Shown in pieces: positions 7,371 to 16,760 of a DNA stretch of 64,000 nt (position 1 is the first letter of the stretch; every line of letters begins with the position of its first letter). The stretch comes from Microbacterium sp. YJN-G. Lineage in GTDB: Bacteria; Actinomycetota; Actinomycetes; Actinomycetales; Microbacteriaceae. Position numbers and translations under genes: made by a program. The DNA is taken from NCBI RefSeq assembly GCF_015040615.1, contig NZ_CP060402.1:1488001-1552000 (forward strand), read 5' to 3'. A model generated the notes under the pieces. That model had not been told where the DNA came from. It saw nothing but the letters and a program-made list of their open reading frames with translations, and ran no database searches.

Positions 7371-9242
7371 GTGCGTTTCGTGTGGGCCATCGTGGCCTTG
7401 GTGCTGGCCACGGTTCTCATCGGAACCGGGATCGCCCAGCGAACCATCTTCATGGGGCCGTCAGACCAGCGCATGGAGCTCACGGTCGACGAGCCGTCAC
7501 CGTACGTGCTCGTGGATGCCGAGGTGCTGCGCGCCCACGACGGGCTGCAGACCCTGCTGGTGCGGGGCGAGGGCGACATCTTCGTCGCGTACGGCCGCAC
7601 CGACGACATGCGGGCATGGCTGTCCGACACCGCCTTCGACCACGTGTCCCTGGACAAGGAGGGCGAGCCTGTCGCCGAGCGCGTCGCGGCCGCGCAGCCG
7701 CCGGCCGACGGCGGGGAGACCTCGGGCCGCTCGCCGGTGGGCTCCGACCTGTGGCTGGACTCGTTCGCCGAGGAGGACTCCGTTGTCGCGAAGCTGCAGC
7801 TGCCGAAGGGGAACAGCGTCCTGATCTCCCGTGACGGCGTCGAGGCCGCGCCCGACGACATCCTCGTCTCGTGGGCGCTCGACACCCGCACGCCGTGGGC
7901 CGGTCCGCTGATGGTCGCCGGAGCCGTGCTGCTCCTGGCCGGCCTCGTGCTGTACGTGCTGGCCATCCGCTATCAGCGCCGCGGTCGCGGACCCCGCCGC
8001 AAGGGCCCCGGCCCGCTGCCGGAGACCCAGCCGATCAGCCTGCCGGAGCAGAAGCAGCTCGCCGCCGACACGGATGCCGAGAGCGCCCCGGATGCCGAAG
8101 CCGGACCGAGTGCCCCATCCGGACCGGATGCCCCATCCGGCCCGGACCGCCCTGGTCGCGCCCCGCGCGCCGCGCTGCGCCGTCGTCTGGGGCTGGCCGT
8201 CCCGGCCCTGGCGGTCACCGCCGCGCTGGTCACCGGATGCACGTCGGACTCGTGGCCGGAGTTCGGCGGGGAGTCGCCGACGCCGACGCCGACGCCGAGT
8301 GTGGTCGCCCCCGAGAACCAGAAGCAGCCGGTCGTCACCGAGAAGCAGGGTCAGCGGATCATCGGCGAGATCCGCTCCACCCTCGAGACGGCGGATGCCG
8401 AGCTGGATGCGGCGCTGGCGGAGACTCGGCTCTCGGGCATCGCTCTGACGACCAGGCAGACCGAGTACACGCTGCGCGGCAAGATCGCAGAGCGCGAGGG
8501 CGCGTTGGTCTCGCCCCTCGAGAAGGTGAACATCACCCTTCCCGAGGCGGCCTCGGGATGGCCGCGCACGGTGCTCGCACTGACCGTCTCCGAGAGCGAC
8601 GAGACCATTCCGCCGGTGCTGCTCACCATGACCCAGCAGGATCCGTGGTCGAACTACCGCGTCTCCGACATCGGCGTGATGCCCGCAGCCGGGGAGTTCC
8701 CCGATGTCGCACCCGCCTGGCTCGGAACGACGCGCGTGCCCGCCGAGTCCGCCTTCCTGTCGCTGCCGCCGGCGCAACTGGCCGACGCCTTCGCCGACTT
8801 CGTCGACGCCGGAGACAAGAGCGAGTTCGCCGGGAGCTTCGACGAGGGCGCGCAGAAGTTCGCGCAGTCGGTGCGCGACAGCCGTGCCGCCGTCGTGCAG
8901 GGGCTGGCGGACAGCAACGCGTCGACGACCTCGAAGGCGAGCTTCGACATGGTCGCCAGTGACTACGAGCCGCTATCCATGGCGACCCTCGACAGCGGCG
9001 CGGTGGTGACCGTGAGTCTGCTCGACACCGAGACGATCACGCCCACGAACGCCGACGCCGTGATCCGTTTCGGCAACAACGCCGAGGCGAAGGCCCTCAC
9101 CGGGGTCTCCGAGGCAGCCAAGGGCATCACGACGACCTACGGTCTGCAGCTGTTCTTCGCGGTGCCCGCGCAGGGCTCCAACGAGCAGATCCGGCTGCTG
9201 GCCTACCACCAGGACATCCTCAACGCGAAGGTGATCAAGTGA
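7371..9242 (+). CDS. composite membrane protein with internal lipobox
   Basis: 623 residues, function unknown. Order: membrane helix (3-24), extracytoplasmic region (25-177), second helix (178-199), cytosolic linker rich in Pro, Asp, Ala and Arg (200-270), then a segment that looks like a complete lipoprotein signal, RAALRRRLG followed by a hydrophobic stretch and VTGC with Cys290, and a 330-residue C-terminal domain. It reads like a membrane protein gene joined in frame to a lipoprotein gene. GTG start at 7371 with aaggag at 7358-7363. The stop overlaps the next start (GTGA), so it is coupled to the thioredoxin-TPR gene. Homologues in Microbacteriaceae carry uninformative labels. Confidence 0.75.
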   Translation: MRFVWAIVALVLATVLIGTGIAQRTIFMGPSDQRMELTVDEPSPYVLVDAEVLRAHDGLQTLLVRGEGDIFVAYGRTDDMRAWLSDTAFDHVSLDKEGEPVAERVAAAQPPADGGETSGRSPVGSDLWLDSFAEEDSVVAKLQLPKGNSVLISRDGVEAAPDDILVSWALDTRTPWAGPLMVAGAVLLLAGLVLYVLAIRYQRRGRGPRRKGPGPLPETQPISLPEQKQLAADTDAESAPDAEAGPSAPSGPDAPSGPDRPGRAPRAALRRRLGLAVPALAVTAALVTGCTSDSWPEFGGESPTPTPTPSVVAPENQKQPVVTEKQGQRIIGEIRSTLETADAELDAALAETRLSGIALTTRQTEYTLRGKIAEREGALVSPLEKVNITLPEAASGWPRTVLALTVSESDETIPPVLLTMTQQDPWSNYRVSDIGVMPAAGEFPDVAPAWLGTTRVPAESAFLSLPPAQLADAFADFVDAGDKSEFAGSFDEGAQKFAQSVRDSRAAVVQGLADSNASTTSKASFDMVASDYEPLSMATLDSGAVVTVSLLDTETITPTNADAVIRFGNNAEAKALTGVSEAAKGITTTYGLQLFFAVPAQGSNEQIRLLAYHQDILNAKVIK

Positions 9243-10186
9243 CCGAGATCTCTGCTGCCGCGCTGCGCGGCGCCGTCGACCTGTCCTCGCTGCGCGGACG
9301 CTCTGCTCAGCCGGCATCCGCTCCCGCCACCGGCGCAGCCGCGCCGGCCGCCGGTGGGTCCGGGGGAGTGGTCGTCGACGTCACGGATGCGACCTTCGGT
9401 GAGATCGTCGAGCTGTCGCGCTCCGTGCCGGTCGTCGTCGACCTGTGGGCCGAGTGGTGCGGGCCGTGCAAGCAGCTCAGCCCGATCATCGAGAAGGTGA
9501 CCCGCGAGCAGAACGGCCGTGTCGTGCTCGCCAAGGTCGACGTCGACGCCAACCCGCAGATCGCGCAGGCGTTCCGCGCGCAGTCGATCCCGATGGTCGT
9601 CGCCCTGATCGGTGGTCAGCCCGTGCCGATGTTCACCGGCGCCGTTCCCGAGGAGCAGGTGCGCGAGGTCTTCGCACGCCTGCTCGAGGTCGCGGCGCAG
9701 AACGGCATCACCGGTGCGGTTCCCGTCGACGGCGCCCAGGAGGCCACCGACGCCGAACCGCAGGAGGCCCCCCTCCCGCCGCTGCACGCCGAGGCTTTCG
9801 AGGCCATCGAGGCGGGCGACTACGCCCGCGCGATCGTCGCCTACGAGAAGGCGCTGGCCGAGAACCCGCGCGACGAGGATGCCAAGGCCGGCCTCGGACA
9901 GGTGCGGCTGCTCGATCGCGTGCAGGGCCTCGACCTGCAGCAGGTGCGGGCGGCAGCGGCCGCGGCACCGGGCGACATCGACGCCCAATTCCAGGTCGCC
10001 GACCTCGATCTCGCCGGCGGTCATGTCGACGACGCGTTCGGTCGGCTGCTCGACCTCTTCGCCGCCACGGCCACGGACGAGCGCACCCGGGTGCGGGAAC
10101 GGCTCGTCGAGCTGTTCGACCTGATCGGGCCGGCCGACCCGCGTGTCGCGTCCGCGCGCACGCGCCTCGCCTCACTGCTCTTCTGA
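9239..10186 (+). CDS. thioredoxin-TPR co-chaperone, YbbN/CnoX-like
   Basis: 315 residues. A thioredoxin domain (about 40-140) holds the intact active site WAEWCGPCKQL, with both cysteines and the distal cis-Pro region QSIPMVV. A C-terminal part (about 175-315) of TPR-like helices follows (FEAIEAGDYARAIVAYEKAL), as in YbbN. Family proteins are holdases or redox co-chaperones working with DnaK and GroEL. The N-terminal 35 residues are Ala/Pro-rich. The start GTG overlaps the stop of the composite membrane protein gene by 4 bases. Confidence 0.88.
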   Translation: MTEISAAALRGAVDLSSLRGRSAQPASAPATGAAAPAAGGSGGVVVDVTDATFGEIVELSRSVPVVVDLWAEWCGPCKQLSPIIEKVTREQNGRVVLAKVDVDANPQIAQAFRAQSIPMVVALIGGQPVPMFTGAVPEEQVREVFARLLEVAAQNGITGAVPVDGAQEATDAEPQEAPLPPLHAEAFEAIEAGDYARAIVAYEKALAENPRDEDAKAGLGQVRLLDRVQGLDLQQVRAAAAAAPGDIDAQFQVADLDLAGGHVDDAFGRLLDLFAATATDERTRVRERLVELFDLIGPADPRVASARTRLASLLF

Positions 10187-10241
10187 CGCGACCGCCGCTC
10201 CGCACGTCGCGTCGGCGACGCGCGGCGCGGCCGGACGTGGA

Positions 10242-12449
10242 TCAGTACCGGCTCGGCGTCGGGACGTGCGGATCCGGCTGGTGCCGGAACCAGATCGTCG
10301 ACAGCGCGGGCAGGGTCATCACGGCGATCGCCGGCGCGTCATCCGTCTCCCGATGGGCCTCGACCATGCCGAGGTTGCCGGTGTCGCTGCCGCCGTAGTC
10401 CGCGGCATCCGTGTTGAGGACCTCCTGCCAGGCACCCTCCTCCGACAGCGCCAGGCGGTAGCCGGTGCGCGTGACGCCGGCGAAGTTGGTCACGACCACC
10501 AGGCGCCCGCCGTGGGCGTCGCGGCGCTCGAACGCGACGACACTCGGATCCCACGTGGGACCGCCCAGCCTCGTGAACGATGAGCTGTCGTTGTCGCGCT
10601 CCCACAGCGGCGCCTGCCGCCGGTAGACCTCGTTGAGGGCACCGACGAAGTGCTGCAGCTGCGCGTGCGCGGGCTGGTCGAGCAGCCACCAGTCCAGTTC
10701 GCGGTCGACCGACCATTCCCCGATCTGCCCGAACTCCTGGCCCATGAACAGCAACTTCTTGCCCGGGTGGCCCCACATGTAGCCGAGGTACGCACGGACG
10801 TTCGCGAGCTTGTGGTGGTGATCGCCCGGCATCCGCGCGATCAGACTGCCCTTGCCGTGCACGACCTCGTCATGGCTGATCGGCAGCATGTAGTTCTCAC
10901 CGAAGCCGTACACGAACGAGAAGGTGATCTCGCCCTCGTGGTGCGCTCGATGCACCGGGTCGCGCTTGATGTAGACCAGGGAGTCGTTCATCCACCCCAT
11001 GTTCCACTTGAAGCCGAAGCCGAGACCGGCGCGATCCGTCGGAGCGGTCACCCCGGGGAACGCCGTGGACTCCTCGGCGATCATGACGATGCCCTTGTGC
11101 AGGCGGTACGCGGTGGCGTTGACCTCCTGCAGGAAGCGGATCGCCTCGAGGTTCTCGCGCCCGCCGTGGATGTTCGGCTCCCACTCGCCGTCACCGCGCG
11201 AGTAGTCCAGATACAGCATCGAGGCCACCGCGTCGACGCGCAGACCGTCGACGTGGAACTCGCTGAACCAGTACAGCGCGTTCGCCACGAGGAAGTTGCG
11301 CACCTCGGTGCGCCCGTAGTCGAAGATCAGCGTGCCCCAGTCCTGATGCTCACCGCGACGGGGGTCGGCGTGCTCGTACAGCGGGGCGCCGTCGAACCGC
11401 GCCAGCGCGAACTCGTCGCGGGGGAAGTGCCCCGGCACCCAGTCGAGGATCACGCCGATACCGGCCTGGTGCAGCCGGTCGATCAGGTAGCGCAGATCGT
11501 CGGGGGAGCCGTATCGGCTGGTGGGCGCGTAGTAGCCGGTGACCTGGTATCCCCACGAGCCGCCGAACGGATGCTCCGCCAGCGGCATGAACTCGACGTG
11601 GGTGAACCCGAGTTCCTGCACGTGCTCGATCAGCGGGTCCGCGGCTTCGCGGTAGCCGAGGCCTCCTCGCCAGGAGCCGAGGTGCACCTCGTACACCGAC
11701 ATCGGGTGGGCGACCGTGTGGGTGGCGGCCCGGCGAGTGAGCCAGGCTGCGTCGCTCCAGCGGTAGGCGCTGAGGGTGACGACGGATGCCGTGGCCGGCG
11801 GGACCTCCGCTGCCTGCGCCATCGGGTCGGCCTTGAGGATCCACTTCCCGTCGGGAGTGAGCAGCTCGAACTTGTAGCGGCTGCCCACGGCGACGTCGGG
11901 GATGAACAGCTCCCAGATGCCGCTCGCGCCCATCGAGCGCATGGCGTGCCCCTCACCGTTCCAGTCGTTCCAGTCGCCGCACACGCGCACCGCCTGCGCG
12001 TTCGGGGCCCACACTGCGAAATCGACTCCGGTGTCGCCGTCGAGCACACGCGGGTGCGCGCCCAGCACCTGCCACAGCCGCTCGTGCCTGCCCTCGCCGA
12101 TGAGGTGCAGATCCAGTTCGCCGACGGCGGGGAGGTGCCGGTACGGGTCGCCGGCGAGGTGTTCGTTCTCACCGCTGTACACGGTGGCGAGCCGATACGG
12201 CACCGGCGGGCCGGCATGCCGGCCCTCCCAGATGCCGTGCGCGACGTGCTCGAGGCTGATGCGGTCGCCGTCGGCGAACACGGCGGTGACCGATTCGGCA
12301 AGCGGACGGCGGGTGCGGATCACGGTGACGGTGCGTCCGACGGCATCCGTATGCGGATGCGCGCCGAGAAGCATGTGCGGGTCGTGATGCTCTCCGCTGG
12401 CGGCCTTCTGCCACTCGCGCGACAGGGAGACGTCCTCGATGTAGCTCAT
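10242..12449 (-). CDS. glgB: 1,4-alpha-glucan branching enzyme
   Basis: GH13 branching enzyme making alpha-1,6 branches in glycogen. 735 residues, the usual length. The N-terminal CBM48-like modules (HHDPHMLLGAHPH; FAVWAPNAQAVRVCGDWNDW) are followed by the GH13 barrel with DWVPGHFPRDEFAL, GLRVDAVASMLYLDY (nucleophile Asp), IAEESTAFP (acid Glu) and the LPISHDEVVHGKGS region. The ATG at 12449 has an AGGAG ribosome binding site and overlaps the glgE stop by 4 bases. The same frame stays open far upstream inside glgE, but that part is not coding. Confidence 0.96.
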   Translation of the reverse strand: MSYIEDVSLSREWQKAASGEHHDPHMLLGAHPHTDAVGRTVTVIRTRRPLAESVTAVFADGDRISLEHVAHGIWEGRHAGPPVPYRLATVYSGENEHLAGDPYRHLPAVGELDLHLIGEGRHERLWQVLGAHPRVLDGDTGVDFAVWAPNAQAVRVCGDWNDWNGEGHAMRSMGASGIWELFIPDVAVGSRYKFELLTPDGKWILKADPMAQAAEVPPATASVVTLSAYRWSDAAWLTRRAATHTVAHPMSVYEVHLGSWRGGLGYREAADPLIEHVQELGFTHVEFMPLAEHPFGGSWGYQVTGYYAPTSRYGSPDDLRYLIDRLHQAGIGVILDWVPGHFPRDEFALARFDGAPLYEHADPRRGEHQDWGTLIFDYGRTEVRNFLVANALYWFSEFHVDGLRVDAVASMLYLDYSRGDGEWEPNIHGGRENLEAIRFLQEVNATAYRLHKGIVMIAEESTAFPGVTAPTDRAGLGFGFKWNMGWMNDSLVYIKRDPVHRAHHEGEITFSFVYGFGENYMLPISHDEVVHGKGSLIARMPGDHHHKLANVRAYLGYMWGHPGKKLLFMGQEFGQIGEWSVDRELDWWLLDQPAHAQLQHFVGALNEVYRRQAPLWERDNDSSSFTRLGGPTWDPSVVAFERRDAHGGRLVVVTNFAGVTRTGYRLALSEEGAWQEVLNTDAADYGGSDTGNLGMVEAHRETDDAPAIAVMTLPALSTIWFRHQPDPHVPTPSRY

Positions 12450-14518
12450 GATCGCTCCTTCACCTTGAGGATGTGCACTGGCTCGGCGAAGGCGTCGAGC
12501 CGCACATAGTTGTGGTCCGTCCACGTCCATTCGGAACCGGTGAGCAGATCCTCCACCTCGAACGCATCGCCGGGCTCGACACCCCAGATGCGCGTGTCGA
12601 GATGCACGGTGGTCTCCCGCACGGAGTGCGGGTCGAGGTTCACGACGACGATGAGGGTGTCCGCTTCTCCGGTGCCGGTGAAGGCGGCGTCGAGGTGCTT
12701 CGAATAGACCAGCACCGCGTCGTCGTCGCTCCAGTGGAACGAGATGTTCCGCAGCTGCCGCAGGGCCGGGTGGACGCGGCGGATGTCGTTGAGCCGGCGC
12801 AGCAGCGGGGCGAGCGATTCGCCGCGCTGCTCGGCCCCGTCCCAGTCGCGGAACTTGTATTCGTACTTCTCGTTGTCGATGTTCTCCTCGGAGCCGGGCC
12901 TGGCCACGTTCTCGATCAGCTCGTAGCCCGCGTACACACCCCAGACCGGGCCCGCGGTCGCGGCGATGCAGGCGCGGATGCGGTACGCCGCCCTGCCGCC
13001 GAACTGCAGGTACTCGGTGAGGATGTCGTGCGTGTTCACGAACAGGTTCGGCCGCATGTAGTCCGCGGTCTCCTGCGAGACGTCGGTGAGGAACTCCTCG
13101 AGCTCGGCCTTCGTGTTGCGCCAGGTGAAGTACGAGTAGCTCTGCTGGAACCCCACCGCGGCGAGCGCCCGCATGATCGCCGGCCGTGTGAACGCCTCGG
13201 CGAGGAAGATCACGTCGGGGTCGGCCGCGTTGACCTCTGCGATGAGCCACTCCCAGAACTGCAGCGGCTTGGTGTGCGGGTTGTCGACGCGGAAGATCTT
13301 CACACCCAGCCCCACCCAGTGCATGACCACGCGCCGCATCTCCGCGTAGATGCCCTCGGGATCGTTGTCGAAGTTCAGCGGGTAGATGTCCTGATACTTC
13401 TTCGGCGGGTTCTCGGCGTAGGCGATCGTGCCGTCGGGAAGGGTCGTGAACCACTCCGGATGCTCGCGCACCCACGGATGGTCGGGAGAGGCCTGCAGGG
13501 CGAGATCGAGGGCGACCTCGAGGCCCTCCTTCTGTGCGGCGCGCACGAAGGCGCGGAAGTCCTTCTCGGTGCCGAGGTCCGCGTGGATCGCATCGTGGCC
13601 GCCGTCGGCCGCTCCGATCGCGTACGGCGACCCGGGGTCGCCCGGTTCGGTCACGAGGGTGTTGTTGCGTCCCTTGCGGTTGGTCGCCCCGATCGGGTGG
13701 ATCGGCACGAGGTAGAGCACGTCGAACCCCATGCCTGCCACCCCGGGCAGCCGCTTGGCGGCGCTGCGGAAGGTTCCGCTGCGCACGGTGCCGTCCTTGC
13801 GTCGCACGGCGCCCTCCGAGCGGGGGAAGAACTCGTACCAGGCACCGACCCCTGCGCGCTCGCGCTCCACGCGCAGGGTGAGCCACGACGTGACCGAGCC
13901 GAGGGAGGAGACGGGCCGGACGGCGAGCGCGGCCGCCACAGCGGCATCCGTGGCCACCGCGGCGAGATCGGCGGCATCCGCGTTCTTCAGCCGCTTCGAG
14001 GCGGCACGCAGCATCGTCCGATCAGCGGACGGGCGGTCCTTCTCCGCTGCGGCCGTGGCGAGCAGATCCACGCCGAGCGCACTCATCACGGCGATGTCGA
14101 CGCCGGCCTCGGCCTTCACCGCCGCTGCGTGCGCCCAGGTGGCGAAGTCATCGGCGAAGCCCTCGAACCGGTACTTCCATTCGCCGGTCGTCGCGGGTGC
14201 GACGTCGACCTGCCAGCGGTCGGTGCCGTCGGCCATCGCCGTCAGGCGATGCAGCGACTCGGTCCCGGCGGGGTCGACGAGCCTCAGGTGCACCCCGATG
14301 CGGTCGTGCCCCTCGCGGAACGAGACCACCCGGAACGGCACCACCTCACCGGCGAACGCCTTGGCCGGGTGGCCGTGCGGGACGTTCGGCGCCGGCTCGA
14401 AGAGCGGAATGCGCCCGGTGAGGACGGCCGGGTCGGATGCGGTGTCCGCGGCAGGCCGCAGAGGAATCCAGGCGGAGCTCGTCAGCCCCGCGGGTCCGTG
14501 AGCGGTGTGTGCAGCCAC
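12446..14518 (-). CDS. glgE: alpha-1,4-glucan:maltose-1-phosphate maltosyltransferase
   Basis: Extends alpha-1,4-glucan from maltose-1-phosphate, the GlgE route known in actinobacteria. 690 residues. Features: FEPAPNVPHGHPAKAF N-terminal domain, VLYLVPIHPIGATNRKGRNN, LGVKIFRVDNPHTKPL (nucleophile Asp), IFLAEAFTRP (acid Glu) and FVNTHDILTEYLQF. A GTG at 14518 lies 6 bases after a TACATT -10 box and starts MAAHTAHGPAG. It forms an operon with glgB (ATGA overlap). Partners TreS and Pep2, which supply maltose-1-phosphate, are not in the window. Confidence 0.95.
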   Translation of the reverse strand: MAAHTAHGPAGLTSSAWIPLRPAADTASDPAVLTGRIPLFEPAPNVPHGHPAKAFAGEVVPFRVVSFREGHDRIGVHLRLVDPAGTESLHRLTAMADGTDRWQVDVAPATTGEWKYRFEGFADDFATWAHAAAVKAEAGVDIAVMSALGVDLLATAAAEKDRPSADRTMLRAASKRLKNADAADLAAVATDAAVAAALAVRPVSSLGSVTSWLTLRVERERAGVGAWYEFFPRSEGAVRRKDGTVRSGTFRSAAKRLPGVAGMGFDVLYLVPIHPIGATNRKGRNNTLVTEPGDPGSPYAIGAADGGHDAIHADLGTEKDFRAFVRAAQKEGLEVALDLALQASPDHPWVREHPEWFTTLPDGTIAYAENPPKKYQDIYPLNFDNDPEGIYAEMRRVVMHWVGLGVKIFRVDNPHTKPLQFWEWLIAEVNAADPDVIFLAEAFTRPAIMRALAAVGFQQSYSYFTWRNTKAELEEFLTDVSQETADYMRPNLFVNTHDILTEYLQFGGRAAYRIRACIAATAGPVWGVYAGYELIENVARPGSEENIDNEKYEYKFRDWDGAEQRGESLAPLLRRLNDIRRVHPALRQLRNISFHWSDDDAVLVYSKHLDAAFTGTGEADTLIVVVNLDPHSVRETTVHLDTRIWGVEPGDAFEVEDLLTGSEWTWTDHNYVRLDAFAEPVHILKVKERS

Positions 14519-14524
14519 ACCTTG

Positions 14525-14530
14525 AATGTA
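14525..14530 (-). promoter_or_regulatory. -10 box TACATT before glgE
   Basis: TACATT on the minus strand with exactly 6 bases to the GTG start of glgE, which implies a leaderless glgE-glgB transcript. Confidence 0.55.
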
Positions 14531-14552
14531 CCGCGCCCCGGTGGCGTTCCAT

Positions 14553-14567
14553 ACCCCGCCGCGGGGT
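14553..14567 (-). terminator. hairpin after glgX
   Basis: ACCCCG/CGGGGT stem with a 3-base loop, four bases after the glgX stop on the minus strand and before the glgE promoter. Confidence 0.55.
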
Positions 14568-14570
14568 CAC

Positions 14571-16640
14571 TCACTCCACGCGGAACAGGCGCATCGAGGT
14601 GCCCTGCACGGGCAGCACGTCGCCGGGCGCGTACCTCCGCTGTTCGTCCGACGGGGTCTCGTCGGCGCTCGACCAGAGCTGCACGAAGGCCGTGGCACCC
14701 TCGATCGACTCGGGCAGTCGCACGTCGATCGGCGCCTCGGTGCCGTGCACGATGAGCAGGATGCGGTTGGTCTCGCCGTTCTCGGGAACGCTGGCGGCCA
14801 CGTACTGCAGCGTGCGGTGCGCGGCGTCGGTCCACTGCTCGACCTCCATGGTGCCGCCGTCCTGGTCGAACCAGTCCATGACAGATGCCTCGGGCACGTG
14901 TTCGCCCAGACGCGCGAAGCGGCTCGGACGCAGAGCGGGATTCTCGGCGCGCAGCCGGGTGAGCAGGGCGACGTGGGAGGTGAGGTCCTTCTGCCAGGGC
15001 TCGTGATCCCAGTTCAGCCAGGTCAGGGTCGAGTCCTGGCAGTAGGCGTTGTTGTTGCCGCGCTGCGTGCGCCCGAACTCGTCGCCGGCCGTGATCATCG
15101 GGATGCCGGCCGAGAGCAGCAGCGTGCCCATGAGGTTTCGCATCGCCTTGCGGCGAACGGTCAGCACGGCAGGGTCGTCCGTCGGCCCCTCGGCGCCGTG
15201 GTTGAACGAGCGATTCATGTCGGCGCCGTCGTGGTTGTTCTCGCCGTTGGCCTCGTTGTGCTTGAAATCGTACGAGACGAGGTCGTGCAGCGTGAACCCG
15301 TCGTGCGCGGTGACGAAGTTGATGCTCGCCAGCGGGCCGCGGTCGTCACTGTAGGTCTTCGCCGACCCGGCCAGCCGGTTGGCGAAGCCGCCGATGCCCA
15401 CCGGGGTGGATGCCCGGCGCGCGTAGTCGATGTCGCTCAGCCAGAAGTTGCGCACCCGGTCGCGGTAGCGGTCGTTCCACTCGCTCCATCCGGCGGGGAA
15501 GTTGCCGGTCTGCCAGCCGCCCAGTCCCACATCCCACGGTTCGGCGATGATCTTCACGTCCTGCAGGGCGGGATCCTCCCTGATCGCGGTCAGCAGCGGA
15601 TGCTCGCGGTCGTACTCGTGGTTCGCATCCCGTCCGAGGGCGGTGGCGAGATCGAACCGGAAGCCGTCGATCTGCATGTCGTTGGCCCAGTACCGCAGCG
15701 AATCGAGCACCAGCCGGGCGGCGGCATCCGTGGCGGTGTTCAGCGTGTTGCCGACCCCCGTCGTGTCGATGTAGGTGCCGTCGGGCTGCTGGCGGTAATA
15801 CGAGGCGTTGTCGATCCCGCGCAGGCTGGAGGCGGGTCCGCCGCGGCCCTCCTCGCTGGTGTGGTTGTAGACCACGTCGAGGATGACCTCCAGGCCCGCC
15901 TCGTGCAGCAGCCGCACCATGCCCTTGAACTCGGCGAGCACGGCCTCGGGCCCGCCCTTTCGGGCGGCCTCGCTGGCGTAGGCAGTGTGCGGGGTGAAGA
16001 AGTTCAGCGTGTTGTAGCCCCAGTAGTTGGTGAGGCCGCGATCGAGCAGGCGCGGCTCGGTCACGAACGCGTGGACCGGCAGCAGTTCGATGGAGGTGAC
16101 GCCGATCGAGTGGAAGTACTCGATCATCGCTGGATGCGCGAGGCCCGCGTAGGTGCCGTGCAGGGCCGGGGTGACCCCGGGGTGCCGTTTGGTGAGCCCC
16201 TTGATGTGACCCTCGTAGATGACGGTGCGATCGAGCGGGATCCGCGGCTTGGCGATCCCGCCCCAGTCGAAGCCGTCCTCGATGACGACCGAGCGCCATT
16301 CCTCGTATCCCTCGCCCTGCGCGAGTCCGCGGGCGTACGGGTCGAGCAGTAGGGTCTCGGGGTTGAACACGTGGCCGGGGCCGTGCGGGCCGTCCACGCG
16401 CAGCGCGTACCGGGTACCTGGCTGCAGCAGGTCGGTGGTGACCTCCCAGACGCCGCCTGGCCGCCGTTCGAGCGGCACCTGCGCGGTCTCCCAGTCGAGG
16501 TCGTCCGCGTCGAAGATGACCAGCTGCATCGAGGCCGCGTTGCGCGACCACACCCGCAGCGTGCCGACGCCGTCGTGCAGGCGGATGCCGAGGTCGTCGA
16601 GGGCGGGACCACCGAGCGGCGGTGTGGTCGGGTCGGGCAT
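14571..16640 (-). CDS. glgX: glycogen debranching enzyme GlgX
   Basis: GH13/CBM48 isoamylase-type enzyme that removes side chains from limit glycogen. 689 residues. The N-terminal beta domain contains LRVWSRNAASMQLVIFD; the barrel shows ELLPVHAFV, DVVYNHTSEEG, DGFRFDLATALGRD (nucleophile Asp), KIIAEPWDVG (acid Glu) and the FVTAHDGFTLHDLVSY motif with GENNHDG. The ATG at 16640 lies 7 bases after a TAGGCT -10 box, which selects it over upstream in-frame starts. It is transcribed separately from glgE-glgB, with a hairpin between. Confidence 0.94.
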   Translation of the reverse strand: MPDPTTPPLGGPALDDLGIRLHDGVGTLRVWSRNAASMQLVIFDADDLDWETAQVPLERRPGGVWEVTTDLLQPGTRYALRVDGPHGPGHVFNPETLLLDPYARGLAQGEGYEEWRSVVIEDGFDWGGIAKPRIPLDRTVIYEGHIKGLTKRHPGVTPALHGTYAGLAHPAMIEYFHSIGVTSIELLPVHAFVTEPRLLDRGLTNYWGYNTLNFFTPHTAYASEAARKGGPEAVLAEFKGMVRLLHEAGLEVILDVVYNHTSEEGRGGPASSLRGIDNASYYRQQPDGTYIDTTGVGNTLNTATDAAARLVLDSLRYWANDMQIDGFRFDLATALGRDANHEYDREHPLLTAIREDPALQDVKIIAEPWDVGLGGWQTGNFPAGWSEWNDRYRDRVRNFWLSDIDYARRASTPVGIGGFANRLAGSAKTYSDDRGPLASINFVTAHDGFTLHDLVSYDFKHNEANGENNHDGADMNRSFNHGAEGPTDDPAVLTVRRKAMRNLMGTLLLSAGIPMITAGDEFGRTQRGNNNAYCQDSTLTWLNWDHEPWQKDLTSHVALLTRLRAENPALRPSRFARLGEHVPEASVMDWFDQDGGTMEVEQWTDAAHRTLQYVAASVPENGETNRILLIVHGTEAPIDVRLPESIEGATAFVQLWSSADETPSDEQRRYAPGDVLPVQGTSMRLFRVE

Positions 16641-16647
16641 GGAGAAC

Positions 16648-16653
16648 AGCCTA
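16648..16653 (-). promoter_or_regulatory. -10 box TAGGCT before glgX
   Basis: TAGGCT on the minus strand, 7 bases from the glgX ATG; leaderless arrangement. Confidence 0.6.
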
Positions 16654-16711
16654 AACGCCGAAGGTGCATGAGGTTGAATCCCGGTGCCGCCGTTTGTGAG
16701 CCCCGGTCCCG

Positions 16712-16740
16712 CCGGCTTGCGATCGAGTACCGGAAGCCGG
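16712..16740. repeat. inverted repeat in the glgX / cysteine desulfurase gap
   Basis: CCGGCTT (16712-16718) and AAGCCGG (16734-16740) form 7-bp arms around 15 bases in the divergent promoter region. It may be an operator or a hairpin; no regulator is obvious nearby. Confidence 0.4.
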
Positions 16741-16760
16741 GTGCGGGGGAGAATGGGAGC

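Noticed and set aside
10242..13886. A single minus-strand open frame of about 1,214 codons
   Set aside because: Only the part from 12449 downward is GlgB. Upstream it runs in another frame of glgE, whose protein is clearly real, and a good ribosome site marks the glgB start.
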